From Agrobacterium vitis (GTDB lineage: Bacteria > Pseudomonadota > Alphaproteobacteria > Rhizobiales > Rhizobiaceae): a stretch of DNA of 64,000 bases. The notes under the pieces are model-generated. The model worked only from the letters and a program-made list of their open reading frames with translations. It searched no databases and was not told the DNA's origin. This document shows, one piece after another, positions 42,501-48,500 of the stretch. The stretch lies in assembly GCF_013426735.1 (NCBI RefSeq), contig NZ_AP023273.1, forward strand, positions 948,501 through 1,012,500, in the 5' to 3' direction. The position numbers were made by a program, and so were the translations under genes. Position 1 is the stretch's first letter. The number at the start of each line of letters is the position of its first letter.

Positions 42501-43656
42501 CGCTGGCGATACCGTGCGCCAGTCCCCGCAAGGCCATGTCTGTGGAGATCGGCTCCAGACCATCCCGCTGCTTCAAGGACGCCAGAGTTTGTGCCTCCAG
42601 CTGCATGCCGCCTGCGGCCCAATATCCCCAGTTAAACGTCACACTTTGCCCGCGCCGCAAGCCCTGCTGCACAAGCCGTTGGCGCTCAGTCAGAAAGCCG
42701 TCCAGCATTCCGTTGGCGAAAGCATAAAGCGCTTGACCTTCATTGCCGCACACCGAAGCGAGCGAGGAAAAGCCTGCGAAGACCTGAAGGGGATCATCAC
42801 GGGTTGCCGCGTCCAGATCACGGGCCAAACCTAGCTTGGCGCGCAGGATCGGCCTGGATGACGGCATGCCCGATCCGGCCAGCAGACCGTCTGCCCGCAA
42901 CCCGGCCGTATGCAACACCGCAGAAATGGGACCAGCGACGGCACGGCATGATGTGAGCGCCAAGGCCAGTGCATCGGCATCCTGTGGGTCAGTCAGCCAG
43001 GTCGCAGTGATAGCGTGATCACGCAACAAGGATAAAAGCCGATCCGTTTCAGGCGAAGGATGCGACCGACCGATCAGGGTTACACCGGAAACAGACGCCC
43101 CCTGCTCCAGGAATGCTCGGGACAAGAGGTGGGTTATGGAACCATTGCCGCCAGTGAGCACGATATGGCCCCGTGGCTGCCAGGCCGCCAGAGGCGATGC
43201 GCCAGCACAAGGTTCGCTTGCCGCCGGGCCGAACTGGCGCACCAGAGGACGTCCCGCAGCCGTTGTTGCCCGGGCATCGACGAAAACCTCGTCCGGCACG
43301 GTTTCGGCCAAGGCTTGCATGCGCTCGGCAGGGACCGGGTCCAGAAGCAGAATTTGAACAGCAGCGTCAGGCGCTTCGATGCTCAGGCACCGCGCCATAG
43401 CGCACAATCCATAAGCCAGCAGCGGATCGGTGGTGACGATCTGGGTTGCCGGTTGGCCCGATATCATCCGCGCCATAGCGGTAAAGAATTCAAGCGTATC
43501 CTGTCCGACGTCCTGCGCGTCAGCCGACACCGACAACCGTAGAGCGGCCCGCCAGTCTGCCGGGCATTCTCCGGTAACCAGATGACGAACGGGCCGAAAT
43601 GGGCCGCGACCGGACGGTGCCCAACGGGCTGGGAAGAGGTTAACTTGCCCTATCAT
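22690..43656 (-). CDS. Giant trans-AT polyketide synthase, 6988 residues, incomplete at its C-terminus
   Basis: One uninterrupted frame of 20,967 bases. Domains in order (approximate residues): KR 100-405, ACP 430-500; KS4 539-962, carrier-like insert without Ser 1017-1059, ACP 1227-1305; KS5 1352-1760, DH 1904-2157, KR 2345-2592, C-methyltransferase 2725-2975, ACP 3018-3095; KS6 3138-3535, ACP 3685-3762; KS7 3781-4201, KR 4375-4772, ACP 4795-4872; KS8 4906-5345, DH 5527-5789, four ACPs 5885-6332; KS9 6368-6802 with a linker tail. All six KS domains keep the Cys in a T(A/M)CxS motif and both His (HGTGT, and GH after the SVK/SIK region). No AT domain is present, so malonyl units must come from the free AT encoded upstream. 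The N-terminal KR-ACP completes the KS at the end of the preceding protein. There is no thioesterase, and KS9 has no carrier after it. The ATG overlaps the previous stop (ATGA), with GAGGA six bases upstream. Confidence 0.95.
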   Translation of the reverse strand: MIGQVNLFPARWAPSGRGPFRPVRHLVTGECPADWRAALRLSVSADAQDVGQDTLEFFTAMARMISGQPATQIVTTDPLLAYGLCAMARCLSIEAPDAAVQILLLDPVPAERMQALAETVPDEVFVDARATTAAGRPLVRQFGPAASEPCAGASPLAAWQPRGHIVLTGGNGSITHLLSRAFLEQGASVSGVTLIGRSHPSPETDRLLSLLRDHAITATWLTDPQDADALALALTSCRAVAGPISAVLHTAGLRADGLLAGSGMPSSRPILRAKLGLARDLDAATRDDPLQVFAGFSSLASVCGNEGQALYAFANGMLDGFLTERQRLVQQGLRRGQSVTFNWGYWAAGGMQLEAQTLASLKQRDGLEPISTDMALRGLAHGIASGAQQIAVACGDRDRILERLNRAANGRAAVPASPGRTTQTSNSDMVHAVALRLRAVLGEACGRQPEEIDLLEPFTAYGVDSLMIVTVMQRLRPVFGDLPRAVMFEHGTVERMARWLSETHAAAAQGWTGYRGEQIAACDATKVSFEPILSAGSDADDIVIVGMAGQFADAPDLEHFWQNLLAGHDAISEVPADRWDIDAHFDADPSRAHAGYSYARWGGFLDRFADFDPTFFGMTPREAIETDPQERLFLTAAWHALEDACLPPAVLFDRLGGSVGVFAGVTKADHARLGSRRHADGSVVHPRASFSSVANRVSFALDLRGPSVPVDTMCSSSLTALHQAREAILRGECAMALAGGVNLYQHPSSYAELCQSGMLARDGRCRSFGAGGTGFVPGEGVACLVLTTRRTAVDLGLRIEAVLRATAVNHGGAANGYTVPNPAAQRALAETVLRVAMCRSQDIGYVEAHGTGTALGDPIEVESLTAAFAGSGEGQCYLGSVKSNIGHLEAAAGCSGVIKSILQMRHGLIVPTLHSATTNSDIDFSRTPFRLPQGVSAWTGPRRAIINSFGAGGANACALIEAVPSQTPITSGKGADLPNILVLSAKTRPALLQQVANLLDWLQGQHSAAGDLDAARQLVALRLGVDASDILPDACLAELGLTADDLRWLALETNAGHLTLDSRLCDLADPAYSNWSVDLQALCYSLQKGRVAMPVRLAIPVASVGEAEQALRAILANPDAAEISEIARTDRADLERLAANPAFKQIAQTQLAQRHLTRIAGLWRRGVVLDWEGLYVSRPQLLSLPGYPFETRRLWMGDLPETQTAAPPPVVTDGQAISSELAIPSMMDLAMIIDELRLVLSQTMDISIEEIDDTQSFADYGLDSILGIRFVDAVNRALATAIKTTAIFDYPTLQRLAAHVLDKAPVSKIPVSKTPALKAPVRAAEPLSVSGSVPAISVLAAREPVAASAGRYDGPIAIIGQSGRYPDAADLRSYWANLISGHKAVRPVSRWPLPPSVRCRQGGFLDAIDQFDATFFNISGAEARYMDPQQRLLLEESWQALEQAGYVGDAIAGERCGIYVGCYTGDYQDLFTATPSAQSLWGNMGSVIPARIAYHLDLRGPAMAFDTACSSSLVAVDAACKALLQGEVDMAVAGGIFLQVTPRLYLAADRAGMLSPTGESYSFDARADGFVPGEGVGVVVLKRLADAVCVGDVILATIEGSAVNSNGKTNGLIAPSSRAQADLLRTCYRNAGVNPAEIGMIEAHGTGTSLGDPIEFDALKEVFENVRATPVALTSVKPAIGHAQFAAGIASLQKAVLSLQSGVIPANLLHERENPLLGLAQSGFTVPVVNTAWMPGQARLAGVSSFGASGTNAHIILREAPPCRDGLYHADSYPVVVSARSAATLAALVRNLADWCEGNPDAALGDVAYTLMAGRMHFEQRCGFEARSLADLLAQMRAWLAGEALPPARQHAATLADFVAGKAPQWQVLFPQDRPCRIALPGAVFERQSYWVGEAPPQDMAAFTLRRLDKGTFAVDLTAESPLLRDHHVSGLPVLPGFALPEMIRQAMSAIDGKDVIALTIRDLCWLRAIDVSVIDGLRLDIEPDRLGHGSRVKFSSGEIVLAQAQVLRHADAKQPLTIAQDGVVVASDRIRDRLVSGGIVHGPSMQALVSVKQAGYGATAQLAAPSGPVLPLSPVLLDSAVQAATVFGDGAATTMPFAVEDITLVVPAADQMTAYLVAPRAMGMGTLGGLDIDLVLPDGRVAIHLRGITARPIPTPEALPVAPVAAQSGDTTHALLPVWTQTRCDAAAETLLPEVVFHPDDCPVPAELWPTVPRVPLSSMQEWVRCDRIGLWVSGQPVPLITAEKALLAQVLQLVQAVLAAGGEARAISWTVLTQHALHFANAVSTGYGASLPGLFGSLAREYQAWAVRMADLDSPLGVNPEILPDRRVLLSRDGLWLEQGLQRLARLPLSDAPYRDGSVYVVIGGAGGVARQWSKHVLSHASAQLVWLGRSPLDAAILGHLERFSSLGSRPLYLQADARDVAALASARTEILARFGRIDGVVHSAITLADGGLAGMDWPRMDAALSAKLDTLDNMIAVFGGDMREFGLVFSSLQSFARMPGQGNYAAACTFTDSFALEQASRLGLPIKVVNWGYWADAGIVATEEHRRRMQRFGQLGLNAEHAFAALDALISGGPGQMAIAELQIGAKVTTERDSISENAVLSTVLADGHAPALMVGLDLSDASGRWRPIHARLGAQMDRFDPEMTDILAASVKAAGLLHPEARAHVRGLPGIFAKWWNETARVLTQARYLTADGHPDRPCPSMDEALARWQSATAAVADEPDLRDHVRLAEAMLRGLPHILEGRVPATQFMFPDGRFDLVNGVYHGNSVADFFNDLLADAVEAAVRARIALDPQVRLRMAEVGAGTGGTARVLFKRLQPYAANIEEYLFTDLSKAFLINAKQNYLQQAPYLKTRIFDVSKPPHVQGLDAGRYDIAVATNVLHATRDILQSLSHTKALLRQNGLILVNELIQKSLFSHLTFGLLEGWWAYDDPHMRLEGTPALSSARWRTVLAMAGFRPVARLCPEAEVLTQQVFIGQSDGAIVTNRLPDAPPKVVQTAVSAPEKLLSKPFAAPEASPAAAVDLRRYLRAKLSAAIEVDEARIEDEAAFERYGVDSILILQIVDALRPDFPKITSTVLFEYNSVARLSEYLARTQPDAVRKLALAGAPLAAVAPVMMSQPAIAQQFPAIAPARSSSRDVAIIGLAGQFAGCRNLEELWETVGGGETLFRPAPEDGRAWPSRDPQPAGYMDGADQFDPLFFAISPAEALQMDPQERIFLKTAYHAIENAGYAPQALSRQGRVAVLAGVMNAHYPTRAAFWSLANRLSFLFDFKGPSISCDTACSSSGAALVLALDMLRSGRCDLAIAGGVNVISHPRHLGNLAALGIQSRQGQILPFAAEADGMLSGEGVGVVVLKTLDRALADGDRIEAVLRGGALNSGGRSSSYTAPSPAAHAEVITLALADAGVTADRISLVEAHGTGTRLGDPIEVEGLRRALGKDTQCAVSSIKANIGHTESAAAMAGLFKIIAQMREGQIAPVPYLGQANPEIDLSDCGLYFPRDAQSWPAKQGYERLAGLSSFGAGGANAHLVIAEAPSVLQQLPDIAGRWIVPLSARSSAQLQILARGLLDRIESGNAPRLVDIAFTLQMGRDSQPTRWLCEVSDLSGLATALRVFLAERAQPAGSATHPLAQAWLKGDVVDWASLWSDQIVRRVALPVYPFAVESYWLGETTSETAVTDVVPTPVTASRKPALELVVDAVGQILGIAPDRLDADAPLDSYGLDSVMVIRATDRLEAVFGPLAKTLFYEYRSLNALADHLSQTFGNSLPLASPTRVAERTEDDPIAIIGLAGRYPQAETLEDFWQVLSTGRDCISTVPAERWDHDRFYSSTRAAGKTRSRWGGFLNGVDLFDAAFFGILPKDADLTDPQERLFVETAWHALEDAGHCPESLSQNGKVGVFVGVMYSEYQLLGAQETALGHPTALSASPASIANRISYLFDFQGPSMAVDTMCASSLTAIHLAVRAIRSGECSAAIAGGVNLSLHPNKYLMMAHGGFEATDGRCRSFGAGGTGYVPSEGVGAVVLKPLSKALADGDPVWAVIRGSAVNHGGRSNGYTVPDPVAQSATIHDALVDGQVDPAAISYVECHGTGTALGDPIEIAGLKRVFAAGQTLALGSVKSNIGHCESAAGVAGLTKVILQMQHRMRVPSLHSDHLNPDLAIEGTGFVIDQSLTPWTAAGGRLLAGISSFGAGGSNAHLVLEEAPKAKPATLTPAGPFALVLSARSPEQIAQMATALADRLAKDHPSLEAVAYTLQTGRRPQPVRAGVIVASVDEAIFALRQLSQGALSAITGDDLTAHSLRRWLAGERVDWHALYQTPPQRVHLPLYPFARKSYWGVPRKNEPPAVVEPVAAPTQRLAEPAFRHAQTAQSGLAALPSAMLTLFHPVWSRDESPTMRSDAAEYVHNRLVVDLTGRMKTNGDMCMSLPLTSPEQLVEQLVAKLGPMMAGAKTPRLVQFALPTDMAPLSSALAAFAGTLSQERRELATQVVELGVPSWSDNLEQLMAEQAATADAVIRLRNDWRFIRHLQSIDLPSQSMSPPRGLVVISGGMGGLGQIFSADIAARSPDTPILLLGRRALDAAMEAKLRQIGAHRMSYATVDITDAQAVAVAIANARDEFGPVEMVIHSAGILRDSMVMSKSPADARMVVATKVAGVQALDQATQNDPLLAFVLCSSLAGVTGNVGQADYAFGNAWLDGFAAVRQGPGRTLSLNWPLWAEGGMTVPAAVRGRMLDGYGLLPMPAVAGLEAMWRCLSLVERQVIVAFGQSERIVDTLDGGSARRTKGQDNPVTVAPVAAVATLDAASAINAVLTELVAEILRVPVSEVQSDAELSDYGFDSIALTDLAEKCTGRLGVPINPSLFYSFGTLRAVAGHLATEIGNVRTPDVSDMEKESPRDQAYAAPQALTQETDDAVAIVGMSGAFPGAPDIATFWRNLVEGRAVISEIPPERWDWRALMGDPKTEQGKTDIRWGGFLDDIASFDPLFFGISPREAETMDPHQRLLLTHAWRAIENAGMDPAALSGTNTAVFMATAASEYAAMAREAGLVLQQKSASGVVGSLGPNRISHFLNLAGPSEPVETACSSGLVALHRAVEAIRGGCEGALVGAVNTMLMPHAHISFARSGMLSPDGQCRSFAADANGYVRSEGVAVLLLRNMRDARREGLPVYGVIRATGVNHGGRSVSLFAPNAKAQARLISDVMLASDIDPATVTAIEAHGTGTLVGDPIEIEGLKQGFDLAVSRSGRHGPQPGQIALSSVKSWIGHGEVAAGMAGLIKLLLEMRDGVLIPDANRSRVNPAIRLDGTPFRLVDKSEPWTRIKGEGGQALPRRAGISSFGFGGVNAHAVIEEAPPSVRRQSRSNGPEVIVLSAQSSDALMATARQLLNWTQTQPSEPAFDSLAATLQIGRSALRHRLAFSAGSITEMCQRLSEVVNGTADKTTVFFGVESRNANLGPSDAAALPDQLARDWVVGRAVRWPDRPVGLPRLALPPTAMDMRRCWFTGGPETLAPVSATVPDKAINAASANGGLMARTPEQHAGGAVYAALFDATAAFVQDHRVQDDAVLPGAAYAAMVHAAASNYFGSTVLTIRDLSFERMARAGDLSPPLTLRLSNEHADSSKFSVESASGVHARGRVARLGYGQQRRIDLAAYRARVSAQLDGRAFYDLFARMGLNYGPGFRLIEGAVGGDGFVLTMLKQVWPHDNGYACLHLPPNLLDAALQSTLGFTLMQTMNSVQLMVPVKINRIDIYAPLGTDIVVLAQQSPDSGGRACDIAMCAPDGTVLVDLHGFIAARVGPVPTGGGRSHPAGLPVRPPAVAEAKAEAHLQKRISKVVAELAHMAMDELPSGATAAEFEQDCDIPGKSTGRLSPNLGAGVTSTTVFDHSVGAALSSGTAPMQAGVMRSSARPAPDAAIQNAVIKMIADIVHLLPSDLTDDTAFSEIGLDSIAFTELAGRLSVLLCEDISPTILYECATIEALLRRVADVQQIAEAKSDMAAATSPAPQASLTSDLLEIVAGLAHLSAADLDSEAAFADLGFDSVNYAELTARIKASFDVTIEPHEFYGLTNVTALAARLAQDVQAAYAPTAAVPVRASPPGVPAVVATVVETAAEFEQDCDIPDKSTGRLSPNLGEGATSTTVFDHSVGAALSSGTAPMQAGVMRSSARPAPDAAIQNAVIKMIADIVHLLPSDLTDDTAFSEIGLDSIAFTELAGRLSVLLCEDISPTILYECATIEALLRRVADVQQIAEAKSDMAAATPPAPQASLTSDLLEIVAGLAHLSAADLDSEAAFADLGFDSVNYAELTARIKASFDVTIEPHEFYGLTNVTALAARLAQDVQAAYAPTAAVPVRASPPGVPAVVATVVETAASKLSEQGIDGFAIIGMSGKFPGAADPQSLWQNMLAGKNAITRPPEWRWDWKRIDGDPRLSPGRTNVHWGGFIDGLADFDPAFFGLSGAEAEIMDPQQRLMMMHVWSALESAGYAPRSLGGSKTGLYMGVSSASYSMMVDRAGRSTDPRWVMGNVASMGLNRISHMLDLRGPSEPFETACSSSLVALHRGIEDLRSGVCDMIVAGGVNAMPNEDLHVAFSAAGMLSVDGACKTFDKDANGYVRGEGIGVVVLRRLQDAMRDGNEILGVIRATGVRHAGRAVSLTAPNPQSQAALIHEVIDRSGMDPATISYIEAHGTGTALGDPIEIEGLKSAFDSARKDSPCQPGFCAIGTVKTHVGHLEIAAGVTGLIKVLLQMKHRQIVGNLHCRNVNPLLRLEGSPFRLAKDTESWTPTDADGHPLPLRAGISSFGFGGVNAHVLVEEPPALSHDASVDLAPQAVLLSAATEAALRAQVENLSAWIADRPWTLTEAGLLARIAVTLQDGRDGMTYRLAMVVRDVDHLAVTLRAWLDGHLAPADASVYAGQARRKQRLMRADDLHSLVAKWARARDLRRASEAWVEGLSVDWQAFRDRPVRKLCLPTYPFECKPYWVGTVLVPPVEPPFAAVQLAD
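24578..26125 (-). repeat. 774-bp tandem duplication encoding two ACP-ACP units
   Basis: Bases 24578-25351 and 25352-26125 are direct tandem copies of exactly 774 bases (258 codons, in frame). By eye they differ at nine positions, about 98.8 percent identity. Each copy encodes a Ser/Gly/Pro-rich linker, one ACP with GLDSI and one with GFDSV. The copies are far more alike than the two ACP types within one copy, so the duplication is recent or kept uniform by gene conversion. Confidence 0.95.
24640..28940 (-). other. PKS module 8: KS-DH followed by four ACPs
   Basis: KS8 has ETACSSG (Cys about 28428). The DH has DHRVQDDAVLPG at about 27000, with Asp where HxxxGxxxxP expects Gly, and an intact LLDAALQ site. 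No KR is present, so with module 7 it resembles a KR / DH-only dehydrating pair. The carriers alternate GLDSI, GFDSV, GLDSI, GFDSV. In front of them is the start of a further carrier (KRISKVVAELAHM) that breaks off at the duplication junction. Confidence 0.75.
29030..32315 (-). other. PKS module 7: KS-KR-ACP
   Basis: KS7 has DTMCASS (Cys about 31808). A KR follows with SGGMGGLG at about 30020 and SSLAGVTGNVGQADYAFGNAW, Ser and Tyr present. The ACP carries GFDSI at about 29158. Expected product: a beta-hydroxy thioester. Its KR region is preceded by a structural half of normal length. Confidence 0.78.
32370..34245 (-). other. PKS module 6: KS-ACP
   Basis: KS6 has CDTACSSS (Cys about 33812), HGTGT and NIGHTES. 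The ACP carries GLDSV at about 32493. There is no modifying domain. It may extend without reduction, or be processed by a trans-acting enzyme not encoded here. Confidence 0.75.
34370..39605 (-). other. PKS module 5: KS-DH-KR-MT-ACP
   Basis: KS5 (active Cys about 39132); DH with HVSGLPVLPG at about 37870 and SPVLLDSAVQ; KR with IGGAGGV and GNYAAACTF; methyltransferase with the SAM motif EVGAGTGGTAR at about 35235 and NVLHATRDI; ACP with GVDSI at about 34487. Expected product: an alpha-methyl enoyl unit, possibly saturated by the trans enoyl reductase. This is the only C-methyltransferase in the cluster. Confidence 0.8.
39740..42045 (-). other. PKS module 4: KS-(carrier-like insert)-ACP
   Basis: KS4 has active Cys at about 41517 (DTMCSSS). 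The functional ACP carries GLDSI at about 39870. In the KS linker, at about 40480-40605, a segment reads LRLGVDASDILPDACLAELGLT. It looks like the first helix and loop of a carrier protein, but the serine of the GxDS motif is missing. No reductive domain is present, so a beta-keto product is expected unless an enzyme acts in trans. Confidence 0.7.
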
Positions 43657-45540
43657 ATTACATCCTCGGATACGCGAAGCAGGGCTTCGGCTGCATCGAC
43701 CTGTCCATCAATAAACCGATCAAGAAGATCCATCGTGAACCTGTGGGCAGGGTCCGCTTGCGGCAAGCGCCGGACGGCTGCCTCGGTCACGGAGGCACGG
43801 AACCAATGCGCTTGACCTTCAAACGCATAGATTGGCAGGTGCAAGCGGGATCCTGTCTCATCAAGTGGCAGAATTTCCGCGCCCGCGCACCATGCCGCGG
43901 CTGTGGCGGCATCGGCATTCGGTGGCAGCGATGCTGCGACCCGTGCAGCCGGATCGAAGAGCGGACGACCTGCCACAGCGCCCCGCACCCAACCGCTATC
44001 CTGTCCGACCGCAAGCGCGGCAAGGGCTGTGCGCAGGTCGGACAGATCCCGAGACACAAAGGCCGCGCGTATCCGCATCGGTACTCGCCCCGACTGCAAC
44101 GTATCGGCGAAGCAGTGATGCAGGTCTGCCGTCATCGGCTGACGGTCGATCCAGGCCGAAAGGTCACGTGCCCGTGCCCGAAGGGCGGTTTCAGTCTGCG
44201 CGCTGAGGACAATCAGCCTCGATGACGGTTCCCTTGGTTGCGACTTGCTGGAAACAGGATCATTCGATGCAGGTCCAATCACGACATGGGCGTTCACACC
44301 GCCAAAGCCGAAACTGCTGACACCGGCCAGCGGTCGCTCGGGCGGCCAGTCTTCGGGCTGTGACAGCGTGCGGAAAGGACCCTGAGAAAAGTTCAGATAA
44401 GGGTTTTCAGGCTGCCCCAGAAGGCTTGCGGCAATGCGGCCTCTTTTACGGCACAAAACCAACTTGATGAGACCCGCAATGCCCGCAGCGGCCTCAAGAT
44501 GGCCAATCGCCGGCTTGACCGCCGAAAGCATGATGCTACCCGGCGAAAGAACTCGGCCCGTTGCCGCTGCAAGCTCTGCATAGGCACGGTTCAGGGCATC
44601 CAGTTCGACCGGATCACCCAGTTCCGTGCCGGTGCCATGCGCCTCGACACAGCCGACGCGCGCTGGATCGATGCCAGTCATCGCCGCACGAATGACGGCA
44701 GACTGGGCACCGATCCGAGGGGCTGTGATTGATCCTGCCCGACCACCATGGTTTTCGGCTGAACCATAAATCAACGCATGGATTGGGTCGCCATCCGCCA
44801 TGGCTTGCGCCAGCGGCTTGAGAACCACAACTCCCACGCCTTCGCCACGCACATACCCATTGGCGCGCGCCGAGAATGTTCTGCATTCCCCGTCGGGGCT
44901 CAGCATGCCGCCCTGCATGGGGCCCATGAACCCTTCGGGAGTAAGCGCGATATTGACCCCGCCCGCCAGAGCCAAGGCGCAATCGCCGCGTCGCAATGCG
45001 AGGACCGCCCGGTGGACAGCCACCAACGAACTAGAGCAGGCGGTATCAATCGCCGAACTTGGTCCTGTCAGATCCAGCAGGAACGATATTCTGTTGGCCA
45101 GCATCGCCAAGGATGTGCCCGTCGCTACATATCCGGAGGCCGGGACGCCCGCACGCTGCATCATCTCGCGATAGTCATTGCCGGACACGCCAATAAACAC
45201 GCCTGTTTCCTGCGGCAGGCTGGCAGGAACCAAGGCAGCATCTTCCAAGGCATGCCAAACGGCTTCCAGCATCAGGCGATGCTGGGGGTCAGTCACATCG
45301 GCCTCGGCAGGAGACATCTGGAAAAACTCGGCATCAAAGCGGGCAATATCCGACAGGAAACCACCTTTTGGAGGCAATCCAGCTGCCGCAATGCTCTCAA
45401 GCTCGGCCCTTCCATAGCGGATTTCGGGCATTGAGCTGAGACCGAAGCGAGACGAGAATAGAAGATCGTCAAAAGCCTCCGTTCCGTTGGCACCCGGAAC
45501 ACGGCATGACATGCCGATGATCGCAATCGGCTGTTCGGTG
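42150..45540 (-). other. PKS module 3, split between two proteins: KS / KR-ACP
   Basis: KS3 (active Cys at about 45036) closes the first PKS. After a linker and a helical tail of about 40 residues, the second PKS opens with KR (TGGNGS, then LASVCGNEGQALYAFANGM) and ACP (GVDSL at about 42267). Split modules are common in trans-AT systems, and the tail and the N-terminal segment are likely docking partners. Expected outcome: a beta-hydroxy intermediate. Confidence 0.75.
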
Positions 45541-48500
45541 CCCGCCACCGGGGTCGGCACGGTTCTTGCCACCTCGGTGAACCGTCCTGCCATTTCGGTG
45601 AGTGCAGGCCCATGGGCCGTAACCGGCTTGGCTGCGGCGGATCGCGATTGTCGTTGAATCGGATCGCCCAATTGTGCGGCAAGCTGGGCGATATTGGCCA
45701 CATCGTAGAAAACGGCTGGCGTCAGCTTTGAGCCGAAACGTTGGTTCACAGCATCCGTCAACGCCGTCAAAGAGATGGAATCAAAGCCGAAATCGTAGAA
45801 CCTGGTAAAAATATCCACCTTTTCAATATCGAACTTCATTGTCCCGGCGACGATTTCACGTAGGGCCGTCTGACCTGACTGCCCATTCAGGGCAGCGCCG
45901 ACATTCGATGGCGCTTGAGTATCATCGACCGGACTGGAAACAGTCCGATACTCTCGCCTCTTGTTGTCGAACCCGATTTTTCCGAAAGCTGGTTCCCGGG
46001 TCTCAGACCGATGCTTTCGAATTTCAGGTTGGTCGCCGGAGCGGGCGTAGAGGCCAGTCAGTTGCGCCACAAGATGTCCGGTCGCGCAGGTCAGGGTCAA
46101 ATCAACGCGAACCCCACCATCCTTGGCAAGCAGAATTCCGTCAATCCGGACAGTTGCAGACTGAACGGCATCGATCAGCAACTCGTCCACTGAGACGAGG
46201 TTCAAAGCGGCCCAATCGGCCAGCCCTGCCGCATGGGCGGCAAGACGCACGCAATCCTCGATCGCCGTGATTGCCTCCGGCGCAAGCCGGGTGTGCTTTC
46301 GGTCATAATCCTGCCGATGGGTTGCAGCGACAACCGTAGCGGCAAAACGGCCATCGGACGTCACAGTAAAATGTTCAATCCCACGTTCATAGGGGCGATG
46401 GCTGATGCCTGCCTCGGCGAGAAGAGGCCCGGGATCTGCCTCCGGCACAAGCAAGGCCTTCGAACCGGCGATAGGCGTTGCAGAATTCGTCGCGGTCGCA
46501 CGGAAGATGGTTCGGTCCCCCTGCCGGATTTCGACAGCACCGCCATCCGCAACGAACAGTTCGATCGTCTCCGCCTCGGCAAGGTTTTCAATCGCCATTT
46601 CGATTGCTGTAAGCCCGCAAGCGGGATGACCGGCAAGATCAAGCGCCGCAAGTGCCGCATCCGTCAATAAAAGCGGACTGATCCATTCCTCACCGTTCCG
46701 GCGGGAGACATAATCCAGCACATCATCCGCATGCAGCAGGGTTTGGAAATGCACACCTTTCAGATTGGATTGGTTGGTCCCGATCAGCGGATGCAGGCGG
46801 CGGCGGAATACTTCGGGCCGCAGCACGCTGGGAGCATCCGGGTCCACCTCATACCAGCAACGGATGCGTTCAAACGGGTAGGCAGGCAATTCGATCCGCA
46901 GCGGCCGCGTTGACCATTCTGCGGCCCAGTCCACCTCTTCGCCCCTTACCCAGTTGCGCGCAAGGCTTTCTGCATCCCGACCCGTTAACGGTGCACGCGG
47001 CGGTTCTGCCATCACGTCAGCGCAATAGGCAACCTGCGTCATGTCTCCCTCGCGCATCTGGACCAGGCGCTCACGCAGGTCTGACAGCGTTTGCGCAACG
47101 ACAGCCGCACGGCAGCGCAGGGCAGTCCGACCCATTTGCAATGTGTAGGCCACCCGTTGCGGATCGATAGACGGATTGGCGTCAATCCAGTCGATCATAC
47201 GGGAGATAATCTGTCCCAGCCGTTCCAACGATAGGGCTGAAAAGGGCATGACCACGGGACGTGCAGGCAAATGCGGCGCAACCGCCGTGCGATATTCCTC
47301 CACGATCATGTGATTGTTCATGCCGCCTGCCCCGATTGAGGTAATCCCGGCGCGACGTGGAGCATCGGACCCGGTCCACGGACTGAGGGTCTGGTTGACC
47401 CGGAACGGAGTTTTGTGGAATGGAATCGCAGGATTCAACTGGTCTGAATGCAAGGACGGCGCAATCTGGGCATTGCGCAATTGCAGGACCAGCTTGGTAA
47501 GGCCCGCAATGCCCGCGGCGGCGAGAAGATGGGCGATATTGGACTTGACCGAGCCGAGGGCAACCTCTGTCGAAGAACCAAAAACCTCCTGCAATGCCGC
47601 GATTTCGATCGGATCACCCAATTTGGTGCCAGAACCGTGGGTTTCGATATAGCTGATATCGGCGGGCGACAGTCGCGCATCCGCCAATGCACCGCGAACC
47701 GCCCGCGCCTGCATGGCAGGGCTTGGCACGGTAAAGCCGTTGCGCGGTCCGGCATTGGCCATGGCTGTCCCGACAATGACCGCCTGAATCAGATCACCGT
47801 CGCGCTCGGCCGCTGCAAGCGGTTTCAGCAGCGCTGTCCCGACACCTTCGCCCAGGATGGTGCCATCCGCCCCGAGCCCGAAGCTGCGGATAATCTCTGC
47901 CCGGTTCGACGTGAAATGTTCCTGGGACGAAGAAATGAGGTTGTAGGGATGCAGGAGCAGATTCACCCCCCCAGCCAAAACCATCCGGCATTGTCCCTCG
48001 CGCAGCAGGCGCACCGCCAGATCCAGCGCCGTCAGGGAGGCAGAACACATCGTATCCACAAAGATCGACGGGCCAGTCAGCCCGTAGAAATACGAAATCA
48101 TATTCGGCATGGTGCCGGTGTAACTGCCCGAAGCGCGCGCCCCGTGCATCAACATATTCTGAAAGCCATAAAGATTATAATGATTGCTCATTGTCCCAAC
48201 GAGCACACCGACATCCCCGCCATATTCGGCCTGCAACGTCTCGCGCGAATAGCCCGCCTGCTCAAAGGTTTCGACTGCGCATTCCAACAATAGCCGGACT
48301 TCAGGCGACATGCGTTCTGCTTCCGCCTGCGAAATGTTGAAATAGCGCGGATCGAACTTATCGATATCGTCAAGAAATCCACCGGTCTGGATCGTGGATT
48401 TTCCCAGAACCTCGCGTTCGGGAAAATAAATATCCTGATGTGGCCAGCGGTCCTGAGGAACTGGGGCAAAGGAATGGCGGCCTTGCGCAAGGTTCTCCCA

